Of a stretch of DNA of 64,000 nt, positions 49,568 to 61,400 are shown piece by piece. The first letter of the stretch is position 1. Every line of letters begins with the position of its first letter. Source of the DNA: Tigriopus japonicus (taxonomy: Eukaryota > Arthropoda > Copepoda > Harpacticoida > Harpacticidae); the NCBI GenBank assembly GCA_010645155.1, contig CM021319.1, positions 6,325,330 through 6,389,329 on the forward strand, given 5' to 3'. The notes beneath the pieces are model-generated. The model did no database searches. It had not been told where the DNA came from and worked only from the letters and a program-made list of their open reading frames with translations. The translations under genes and the position numbers were made by a program.

Positions 49568-52457
49568 GTTTTTTCCGTGTGTGGTCAAACAAGGCTTTCT
49601 TCCGTTCGACCTGCTGATTGGTACCAAAGAAACGTTTGTGTTCCTATATGCTTTGAAAGATCAACTGTTCCGTTTGAGGCTCAGTTCTCGACTTTCATAG
49701 TCTGACCAAACTATGGCAGACCTGATGTCTGCGACTGGATGAAAGTGGAAACAACGAACTATTGCCCAGGACAGTGCACGCACCGTACGACGAGATCCGG
49801 AGGGAAGCGGTAACCGCACTCTCAGTTGTGCGTAATTCCCTGGGCCCTCTTCGAGGAAGACGTCCTCGCAACCGAGCTTAGGAGACTTTTGCTGGCAAGT
49901 TCACCTCCCCTTGAAAGGTTGGCTGACTGGGAGGGAAATGGAGAGGAACAAGAGAAGGCCTTCGTGGTCGTTTGCCAGTGTCGAACGGCATGGACCGGAA
50001 TGGCCTTGAGTGCTAGTAGTACATCGTCGTCGCCCATATCGTCATCGACTACACTAACGAGGACAAATAGAGCTTAGGAATTTATGTGAACAGAAATAGT
50101 TTAAAGATCTCTGAGTTCACTTTCCACTTTCTGGGAAAAGTCACAGAAAAAATATTCACCTAATTTAAGGCGAGTTGTGATTGCGCGGAAAAGCAAAATC
50201 CAACTAAGTAAATATTTTGAAATGAAAACCATGTGTAGTAACCCCACTTTTTGGTTTAGAAACACATGTCAACACGCATTACAATTTTGAAATTCCAAGG
50301 ATATAAGACTCCACAACACATTTTTCATCCTCCTGGCTCTATAAAAGAGCAAAAAGAACAGATTGACATTAGTTTTCGCTCACTTTAAGTGTATTAAAAA
50401 GGTTTTGCACCTTGATTTTTCTTCGTTTTTTGTTCCTTTGATCTAACTAAAAGAAAACTGATGAAATTATGGCAGAGTTTAATTAGTCTTTGGCACAAAC
50501 TTATTAATCTAATCTTGTGTTAGCTCGTTCACATGGGGCTTTAATCTCCAGTCAAACTGAAATCTCCCAAAACGTGTGAGGGACAACGAGCAAGCAACAT
50601 CAACCTGGATTAATGAAATAAAACTGATAAATTTCAAATAAAAATACAAGTTCCTTTGGAGTAATTTTCAAGGTGCTATGGTAGTTAGTGTTAGGTCAAA
50701 AAGGCTCTTTGCCAAAATCGAAATTTTCAGCTGAAAGTTGGCTGAACCGAAACAAGATAAACTAAATCAACGTAATATTACCTTTCCTATGAAATAGACA
50801 AGAGCAAAGTTTGTAAATCATTTTGGTGTCATATATGACCAACTTCATGTTGAAATACTAAAAGAAATGCTTTTTTTTAAGAGATGAGAAAAGCACAAGA
50901 GTTTGGCAAATCAAGCAGCGATCTTTTTTACGCCATTTTCAACTTACCTTTTTAGGTTTTCCCAATTATGCACATGATTTTGTAAATATAATTCGAGAAA
51001 TCGCCATAGCAAGTGAAAAAATTGCATGTTTTTTCAAAACATAATTTTTGATAGATGTATTACTGGATTGATCAGCTTTCCTTGTAAATCAAGAAAAGTT
51101 AAAACTAAAATTTCTTGACTCAAGCATAATCCCTATTCTGTTAACCGAAATTTCTTATTACTATTGACAAATGTTGGAGGCCGACGGATGAACGACGATC
51201 AGAGAACGACGGACGCCTGGCCAACGACGGAGGAAAGCCATGTTTTGGCCAGATTTGGGTAAGGGTATGACGAATCTGAGGGCTCAAAACATCGACGCAT
51301 ATTATTCGGTTAGTTTCAATTACTCTTTCTATTTCGTCTTAATTTGTGTCCTCAAGAGAAGAGAACCGCACTTATTAACCCGTAGGGTTCGTACTCGGTT
51401 AACTCTTGAAGCTGTCCAATCAAATGTTTTGGTATCATCCTGAAAGACCACTTGATGAACTGATTGCAAAGTGATGCTCAAATGGTTACTAGGAAAGCAT
51501 TTTTCTACTTGGAATGAATAATAGCCTAATCTGAAATTACCATACACGTTTGCACCCCCAGAACATGAGATAAGTTAGTGTGTGCCCAAGTATGTCTACG
51601 CTCGCGAGACTTCAAAAACAAGTTACTGGGAGACACGTGATCATCTCATGTTCACGCGCATATGACACTTACAAAATACAACTTAATTTTAATGCTCATC
51701 TATTTTGACACCAATTCTTCCGAAAAATCGCCCAAAAATTCCGAAAATTCATTGATCAAATCATGTTCTTAAATAGAAAAAAGGCTTAATTGATTGGAAG
51801 TCTTAGTGTTTCTGCAAAATGTATAAAGGAAATGCAGAAAATATTTTTAAAAAATCTGACTGAATCTCAAAAATTTTACATTTCCAAGTGTCGTTCTTTT
51901 TAAGACAAAAAACTAGAATTCACTTTGTTTCTTCGAAGTAATTGCTTGCTTTCGATTTTATATGTGATAAATAGAAACATTTGTAAAAAAAATTTGGCAA
52001 GGCTCCCAGCCTTTCCTTTGATGGGTTGCTTATTTCACTGAGTTATTTCTATTCATAATTTTTGGTTTATGGTTACAAAAAAATGTGGAAAATTCATAGC
52101 ATGCAGCAGATAAAATAAAAGTAAAAGAAGCAAAAAAATGAACATATGGTTGACTCAAAATGCAAATTTGATGGCAAAAACATTAATAAAATGCTAATGA
52201 GGTTTATGTGTCTATGAATGTCACAATTTGAAAATAAATGCCCAAAAATATGTGAATATGTTAATGAAAATTTCTAAATATATCGACAAAATTCATTGAA
52301 AAAATTGAACTTTTGAAATACTGTTTCACCAACATGAAAATGCGAGCAATTCTGCACAGAAAATGGCAAAATTTTAATGATTTAGTCTGACGGTTTTAAC
52401 GATAATTGCCTTTATATTAATGATATGGTACACTTTCTTTGAACCAATTGCTATGTT
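49568..52457. other. Upstream region of the fusion gene, no recognised gene
   Basis: A GC-richer patch at about 49770-50040 may be a promoter or a first exon, with overlapping frames of 71-83 codons on both strands. From about 50.1 kb the DNA becomes very AT-rich, with many ATGC/AAAATG words (52080-52390) that suggest a decayed element. No conserved domain is visible. Confidence 0.45.
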
Positions 52458-52911
52458 CAAGAAGCACTGGAATCATGGAGTGGGAGGCTAGCAATGAGAA
52501 TAATGATTTCCAGTAAGAACAATTCAATTACGTTCTTCTGCAAATGAGACCTTGCATATGTTGACAAGAATACGTATTTCAATTTTCAGCTCAATCGAAC
52601 GTCGGAGCCAAAAGTTATGCTCGCTCAAAGTTTAGTGCAAATCCTACCGAGAATTTTTTTGTGTGTGAGCCCTTTTGTGGTTATCGTTTTACCACAAAAG
52701 GGCGAGTTCATTCATTCTATGCTCTTTTCAGTACATAAGTTTGAGGAGGCAAAACTTTTCACTCCGGCATTTGATTGGGCTGAAATTTGAAATACGCGTT
52801 CTCCTCAATGCAAGCCAGGTCTCATTTGAAGAAAAACGGAAATGGTTCGTTTCTGCTGGAAATCATCATTCTCATTGCTAACCTCCCACTCCATGATTTC
52901 CGTGCTTCTTG
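52458..52911. mobile_element. Foldback MITE, copy 2 (454 bp palindrome)
   Basis: Same family as 7523-7971, inserted in the opposite orientation: its left arm matches the right arm of copy 1 best. The ends are CAAGAAGCAC and GTGCTTCTTG, and the apex hairpin is CCCTTTTGTGGT / ACCACAAAAGGG. The flanking 7-mers are CTATGTT and CTTTATT, which agree at 5 of 7 positions, so the target duplication has decayed or is absent. Confidence 0.87.
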
Positions 52912-53278
52912 CTTTATTAAAGCAATTTAGCATTCAGAAAGCATGAGCATTCAAAGCCAAGAGTCAAGTTAAGATCAAGTTTTCCTCACTAATACAAACC
53001 GTTAGGTTTATGACGTGTCCCAGGGATCTATTTATTATTTTCATTTTATGATCTATTGTCTTATTAAACTATGATGTTGCATCCATCCGGAGACTCCCAA
53101 AAAAATATAAAAAATAAAAATTGACAGCAGTTGATCAGCAGCAGCAAACTGTTCTCTCACAATAATGTCCCCCAAATATGTGAATTAGCGTTTCACGCTT
53201 CAAGAAATATAAAACCACCTCAAATTCATGCTTTTGCCTTAACTGACAAAATTTGACAAATCTTTACTCAAGTAAGAC

Positions 53279-53300
53279 AAGTATACTCAAGTATACTCAA
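53279..53300 (+). repeat. Paired AGTATACT palindromes
   Basis: Two adjacent copies of AAGTATACTC in 22 bp. They are the same 8-bp palindrome that is repeated inside the ends of the 4694-6382 element. This may be a remnant of that element's end. Confidence 0.4.
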
Positions 53301-56300
53301 TCAAGTACTTTTTATTCTTCACTTTCGATATTTAGTCACCAAAGTCTCAAAAATTGTGAAAAATGCAAAATAATGCAATTAAAGCCAAGAATGCAACTGT
53401 GCCTTTATGCATTTTTCTTGTTGCTCTATTTACAACAAAATTTTACTAATTTCAATCGTTCTATGTTCTTCGTGTACAACCTTGTTTGCAACTTTTTCCC
53501 TTGGTGTGCTAATTCTGTTATACGTTAGTCAGCTATTTATTAGTGGGTACCCCATTAAGTGAACCTGTCAATCAGGTGGACATTGAAGGTGAATCTATTT
53601 GTTATCATTGTACCAATTTGTCTCTACTAATTTTGCATAATATTCTGTTTTAGAATTATGGAAGAGTATTTGAGTATTGATTTGCGTGTGCTTTTTTGTG
53701 TGCCAATCCATTTGTATATTGAGAAGAGAACCTTCTTTTTTCAATGTATTAAGATATTTTGTGTTGAATTGCCATGAGCTCCTTTTTTCTGTTAGTATGT
53801 CTATAATTTGCATTCATGTTAATTTCATGTTTTGGAGAGTGATTTTTTTTCAACCCATACCGATGTGTTTAAAATCAGAAATCGCGAGAACCAAAGCAGA
53901 ATCTTATTAGAAAGAGGGGAAGGTGAAAAAAGATTTCAATTTTAGGCACTTCGTACGAAACAAAAAGAACTGAAAAAAATCATTTTTGCAAATCAAATTT
54001 GTTCTTTGCACCCACTGATAAAAAACTAGGCCGATTTAGATAAACAGCTCCTCATTGGTTTTATCCAGCATACTCGTCGTTAACTCAAATGGGTTCAACG
54101 GCATAATTTTCACTTCATATTGTCCAAATGTATTGCTCCTTCTCATCAAATCATAAATGGATTTACTTTATTCCGCTTCCACTTAGAAATCATGTTTGGT
54201 TGAAGTTGGGAAAAATATTTGCGAAGTATTATGTCCACGCAATGAGGGGTCCTTAGCCTACTAGTAGTCTTTCCTTTGGACTTGTAACTAGCACTTAGTA
54301 CAAGAAGAACAAGAAGCCTTGGCGATAGTTTTGGCAGTTGCATTTTCCAAGATACTCTTTCATAGTACATAAAACTGGTCGTCGAAGCCAGCCAAACTGG
54401 TTGCCTCCTAGAAGATGGGTACCGTTGTGTTGTACTATCTTGTGAAGAGCCAGAGTCACCCACCGTCCCGAGTTTCCACTGAAACAAAAAAAAAGATGTT
54501 TTTGGGGTTTGAACTTCTGGAGTACGTTATAACTTCTGGAACGGCATAAGTCAAGATAGATACGCACTTCAAGTTTCATTGCGATCACGACAAAAACTTT
54601 GAAGGCAAGTATTTGCCAAAACAATGGGGAAATTACGGTTTTAAAGTACAAAGCACGGAAAATACGTTATTCATCTAATATTTGGCAGTGGATCTTAGTG
54701 ATTCGATTCGTGAAAAGATGCATCAAAGTATTCCAGTTCTCATATGAAATTCCATAATTCCACGTAGTTTTGTCTAGTGCGCAATCTAGGTTTGTCTACT
54801 CTTCTGCACACCCATCTTTTAAGCAGGACTACAATGCAATGGAGCGATAAAAACACATGGCAGATAACAGACCCTGGTAGAGTGCCTGCATTTGAACCAA
54901 AAAAATATAATGGGGTGTTTTCAAACGGATCAAAATCACGTCTATTGTTATTTTACTACCAAAGAAACGAAAAAATTCATGTTACATGACGTGTTTTAAT
55001 GGCATGTATATCCATGTTCACACCTTCACTTATAGTATTATCATGTCCTCTAATGATGCCATAGGTACTCCATTTAGTCCGTAGGCAGTTTATTGTAAGA
55101 TATTGGACGGCATGTATTTTTCTAAATAGTTAGGGCAGTGGGATGCTCTTTGGTTGTCAAAAAGATTCACTAAGAAGCTAGTTGGTTTAAACGTTGGAGT
55201 GCATTTTAGAGAAATTAAACAATGGGAACATTGGGATTTTTTTTTGAATTTTTTTGCAAATTTTAAATGGTAAGAAAAGTGTAGGAAGCTTTTTCTTGAA
55301 GGCCCTCAGTTTTGTCATGAAGAGGCACGCTCAATAGCCAAAAGTGTCGCAAGGAAAGTTAGAATATCCCTTGTATTTTGAAACTGCAATAAACATTGAT
55401 TGAAAAGAATAGATTGATGTATTCCGAATTTATATATTAAGGTGAAATAGCCTTTCTATTGAGAGCCCTTTTGGCCCATTACTAGTACCTATCGTTTATC
55501 TACCTGTGAACACTATTTTTAAGGTTTTCGACAAACATCAAAAGTCACGTGTCGCCAAATAATAAACTTCATAACTTAAATATTTCATGTTGCTACTTGA
55601 TTTAACAGCGTTGCCCAAAGAGGTACATTGATACATTTAAGGGCTCATGTAATGAATTGTACTTCAAAGTGACCTTTGGAGGTTGCTCGCTAGTTTTTGA
55701 TGTGATCTAGTGGAGTATTACTATTTTTGTCTGCAAGTTTCTGTTTTGTAACCCCAAGGCTGTTACTTTTTATCAACCTGTTTGAAATTTCAAGAAACAA
55801 ATCAAAAAGTCCAAAATGTTGCAATTTTTTGGTGAAGGTCAAATCATATCATTTTGCAGCTTGATTATTTAATGATCTTTTGTGAATTTGAACTCTTCGG
55901 ACGTCAAACTTTTCACCAAAAACGTTCTATAGGTTGAGTGTGTTAAGTTGATTTTCTTCCGATAGAGTTATGCCCTTTGCGAGCTCTCTAAAAATTTAAC
56001 TCTACCACTGAAGATAAACAAATTAATCTCATAATCGCGCTAACTTGTTTGACTCTCCAAAAACAATAGGGCATTTTTCTTTTAAGCCTCCTTGAGATTG
56101 GGCTGATTCTCGGGCTCGGGACACTATTTCGTGCTTGACTGGGTTGGTTCGTCTCAAATATCTCGTTACGATCAAATTTCTTTATATTACTACGGCCTTT
56201 GTCAACAACAAGGGACTTTAGACAGACGACTAATCAATCCATCGTCCTTCAACAAGCGAGTGAGTCACACTTTACAGCTGATAAGGCCCATCAGAGCTCA

Positions 56301-58440
56301 TAAGTCTAATATTTGATATCCATGGCTGTTAGATTATTATCACTCATCATGCGTAGTCCATGTTAATGATGCTATTCCTGTTCTCGTCGGAGGCTGGTGG
56401 ATTTGTCCTTGAACTTGACACTCTGCACACAATGTCTGTCTCTGCGGTGATGTCAACAACGTGGAACACATCCGCTCTCATGAACACCAACTCAATTTTG
56501 CATTTTACGTCACTTCCCCAAGGTTTGAAATGTTTCTAAGGCCTTACAAGTACTTTGAGTGCCTAGCTATCAGCTGGAGTAATTGTGCCCCCCAAAAATT
56601 TAATAGGATTTGACCAGGCATGACAAATAGCAATACTTGCATTTGATTCCCCACGCTATTGCAAAACAAACTTTGAACCGTTCTCTGACGCGCCATTTGC
56701 CGTTGAAGTTCGTGGATCGACCCAATCTTCGAGCCAACTCACTCTCTTTCGACGCAAAAAGGGAAAAAGGAGGAGGAAGGATCCCGAAATGAGGAACAAA
56801 CCTCCATCGACCGGCGGTGCCAACTCTTAGAAGTAGAAAACTCTGGAGCTTCACATGAATCACCCGGGCCTCAGTTTGGGTTAGATGAGCTGAGCATCCA
56901 CAACGACAAACACAGCTGTGAATTATAGTGGTTTAAAAAAGTTGCAGAAGGAAGCAGACCGTGCAATTGTTGCCGGGGGCATACAAATCATTCCTATTGG
57001 AGAAAATCTAGTAGCCAACATCAGTGTCGAGTGGCATTTTGTTGTGGAGGTGTGTTTGTCATCCGTGAGTGCCTCAATGAGACAAAATTCTGAAACATTC
57101 ATCAGGTAAGATAAAAACGCCAAGATATTTCTCATTTGGGCGTCGATTGGTGGCGCAACGGGTGACCTGAATAATTTTACGAGATCTGTCTCAGTAGGAT
57201 CCGGCTTTTTTTCTGAAATCTAAACTCATTCTCATTTCCATTTTTGCATGAGAAAACAATTGCCCAAATGGGGGGTAATCCAAAGAGATATTTTTTGCTC
57301 CTGAACAACACTATTACTGAAGTTTGGTGGTTCAAGTCTTTCAGACTACTTTCCAGGTTTTCCTCCAACCAGAGAGCTGAAAGGGCCATAAATTTGAATT
57401 TGATATTCGTTTTGAATGAAATACGACCCTCTCAAATCTGGCCGTCTCGATGGGAATCAGTTCCACGAGAGAGTGGATGGTATTGAATGAATGAAAAAAC
57501 ATCCTCGAGGTCAAACAAAAATCTCTTTCCCACATCTCAAGCGATTTGGGACGCAAATCTGTCAAAAAAAAGACAAGAATGATATAAACGGGTGTTTAAT
57601 CGACAACCGTGGCCTCCCGATCAAATTTGAGCTTTTTCAAGGACTCGTTAATTCAAAAGAAAAAAATCAGACACAAGTAGAAGTATTGCACATATACCCA
57701 CCCACTAGAGCCATAGATATTGAAGGTCCAGACAAAACTTGTCCAGCAACGATTGAAACGAGTTTCCTTCCGTTGCCTTCTCAAATCATCTCGATGATTG
57801 TATTTCCTTTTGGGAATTGAATTTTAATTGAATTCATTCGGCTAATTATTGGTTCTGAACATGGTGTGCAGCACACTAGGGAATGAGAGAGAAAGAAAAG
57901 TGGATGGATGGAGGGAGAGAGAGAGAGACGGGATCTGTAGAGAGGGTTGGCCACCCTAGTCCAAGAAAAGTGGATGGAATTCCAAATTCATATGATGATC
58001 GTCATTGGAAAAAGCACCGGGTTAATAATGAGCTTCTTCTTCTTCGCCAGAACCTTTTTGATTGCAACGAGTTATGGAGGCAATGGGCGCCCAGAAACTC
58101 CTCATTTCTTTCGTCCAGAGTCATATTACTAAACTCATTACTCCAGGTATGTTGCTTGGAGAATAAGTGGAGTTTTGCTCGATTCGAATAAGTGGCTATT
58201 GTGCATAGAGCAGAAGCAAATCTTCATTTTACACCAGGTTATATACGTATGATACGAATGAGAACCAAGAACGAACTTTGGCATCTGAATTGAACCAATT
58301 TACATAATGAGTTTGCCCACGGTTTGCCATCAAGGATAACCAACACGCTCCGAGTTCTTTCCCGATTTTGATGGCTACCATTTGTCAGTGCCGTGTTATC
58401 AATCTTATTGAAGGCACCTTGACAACTTCATATTCATAGA

Positions 58441-58462
58441 GCATGCATGCATGCATGCATGC
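58441..58462 (+). repeat. ATGC tetranucleotide microsatellite
   Basis: A self-complementary run of about five and a half ATGC units with alternating purine and pyrimidine pairs. It is noncoding. Confidence 0.9.
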
Positions 58463-61400
58463 TTAAAATCGTGGCAAGGTGCAAGAGTACGTAGAAGAAC
58501 TCAAGAATGCTAATGAGCTTTATCACGTGTTTGGACACACCATCAAGTTAGTGAGATTAACTTTCTATGACTTCTATTTCGAGCCTCAATGGGCCCACGC
58601 AACTACTTCTTCTTCGGTCGAAACCAAAAGTCAATCAAGGCCTCGGGTGCTGAATGGTTGTCCAAAATAATGATAAGAGACTAATAGAGACTTCATTCAG
58701 AGATCAGCTTGGATCCAGCTTCAAAGCATCTGGAGCTGGAAATTGAAAAGGACTGATTCTTTTTCTATTAAAAGTTGGCACTCTAAAGAGCGTAATCACA
58801 AAGAATATTTCCAAGTCTCTACCAAAAAACCGATCAAAGACATTTGATTCAACTTTTTGTCTAAATTACACGCCTTCGCAAGGAGTTGTGAACAAATAAG
58901 AGACACATAAACGATGTTTCTTTTGGAGAATGGGCGAGTGATTCTTATGCAGAGAATCATCATTATTCCCAAGAATGCACACCAACTATTTTGCATCCAA
59001 TTATGGTCAGCGGGCAGAGTCTTTTCATGCATACTGAATCCATTTCTATTGAAATCCACGGGCTTTGGGACCTCGATTCATTCCTCGAAATAAGTCCTAC
59101 GAGAAATGGTTTGAGTAAATCCTTGAAAGCCACAGACACATCCCAAATATATTGATTTGCTGGTTAACCCCTTTGTCAAAAACAGAATTCAGAAGGAATA
59201 TGGGAGAAAAATGCGACATCTTCGGTGGAATTGGCCAACCAAGGACCAATAGAGTTCGTGCGGCCTTCATTCAGATTGGTCCATGTTCCCATTTCTGCTT
59301 CTTCTGTCCCCTGTCCTTGGCGTGCCTTCTGGACCCAACGAGATGCAAAAGGGAAATGTGTATTGGAAGGGACAGAAATAGATTAGTTCTCTGGTTTTCA
59401 AAGAAAGGCCAATTTAGGTCCTGAAAAGGCCAAGACTAGCGGAACGATAAGACCCATGGAAACATTTGTTATACAGATTGGGTCTGTATGGTTCCGAGTT
59501 GGTCGAGCTAGTTTTGTCTAGTCTGTTCAAGTACAAGCTTCCTAGTCCACATGGGTCTTTTTCATCTCAACTGAAAGATGGAATGGATAAAGGACTCTTA
59601 TGAGGTACTTAAACTAAGTACCGTACGCTTTGACAGAGAGCTAAGGACTCTCGAAAAATGTTAACAGAGCTCGCTTCCTAGGAGCTATTTGATCAAAAAA
59701 GATCCTCGAGAACAGGAAACTGCATAGCAGTAAGGGAAATTCAATCTTGTCTTGAGATGAACTTACCTTGCCAAGGAAACACGTTGAAGAAATGTGCTCG
59801 AAAATGAGCAAGGTTGAACTACAGGCATGATATGCGACCATTTGGCCGTGATCCAAGTCATTATATCCTGAAGGTCCATTTTTGGACCTGATAGCGACCT
59901 TTCGAGAGCCAAAGAAATCACTTGCATTCCGATGACCATTTCATTGAAATCCATCGCAATAAACAGATTGAATCTGCTTCATGCTTGGCTGGATTCGACA
60001 GAAATAATGCCAAACTAGCTACTAGGTATATGGCGAGGTCGATGTAAATAGCACTTCAACCAGGAATGTCAATAAAATACGGTGCAGAGGTATAATTTGT
60101 GGATTTTGTTCTTTCTCTCATTCTTCTTGGTGTATGTACGTACGAGTTCTTACAAGGCTTCGGTATTGGCAAATTTTCAAGATTTGTTCTGCCAGCCAGA
60201 GCTCGTTATTCCTATTCTTTGACTGGGCGGTTTGTACATGCCATAAAATGTACACTGTGTACACTCATATTCCAGCCAACCAACCACCTAACCAGCTTGG
60301 TTCAATCAACTATACCAGTTGTAAACCAACCTTATCCTCAGGCTGGAAACGAGTGTTGATGGCATTATAATAGAGAAATATGCATAACAAATCTCTTAAC
60401 ATACCAAATGGTCTCGTGCATGGTTGTCGTCTCTGGGGAGAATTCAGGAATATTAAATCCCCGCTGTTCCCAATTTGAACCACAGTTGTTGACATTTCTC
60501 TTGCTGAGACTCTCAAGACTATGTAATCACGAGATTGAGGATTAACAAACATGCTTTAAAGGCAATTTTACCATGGTGGCCCAACCATAATTGATATGTA
60601 CACGAGCAAGTGTCGTCCAAGGGCATGTTTGTCTGTGGTAGATAACGTCAGCAAATCCTGGACATAAACCAGCCGACTTGGCTGTTTCAGGCCTGATAAC
60701 AAGGCCAAATCCATATATCACGGAGAACGCTGGATAAAGCAAGAACGGCTTGGTTTTACTCCTCAATAAGTTAGAGTGGCAGTTCCTGTTCGAATGATTG
60801 ATGGCATGCTATCAGGTTGACCGAAAAAGAAAGGCATTGCACGGCTAGGGTTCCAAAGTTATCCACGAAACATCTCATGAGATGCATATGAGAGAGAAAG
60901 AGTGGGTTTGTGTCGAGCCGAGCTTGTTCTGTCATAGACAGAAAGGCACTTCCATCACGTCTATAAACAAGATCCAATCTCGAGCGGTAATGACGATTGC
61001 TTCAGATGCAGTGTAAGGCCCAGTAAGTTGTGAGATCTGCTGGATTGGGTGTTGGTTCATGTCAGAAGACGCAAACTCCAGAGGGATCGACAGGTTTGGG
61101 ATAAGATTTGGCACCTCAATAACGAGCATCATCAGATCAGTGACTTGGCAGGCTTGTCTTTCGAGAATGCAGGCATGAACTGGGAGTAATTTGTAATGCT
61201 CTCAAAAGATTGTGATAAGGAAAATTATCGTTTCAAGGTGATCCGCTAAACGCATGAGTGCGAGAGTGAGTCAGGATTCCATTCGGCTTCTTTTCCACTA
61301 AAAGATGGAGAAAGTATTTGGTGTACGCAAAAGCAGCTGAGTTTTTCTCTCTATTGAAACCCCTCCCTTGGAAATGATTTTGTGACAAAGAAATCAAGCA

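Noticed and set aside
59640..61132. Run of minus-strand frames with hydrophobic segments, considered as a receptor gene
   Set aside because: Frames change without clear splice sites at each change, and no receptor signature is present. I could not build a coherent model.
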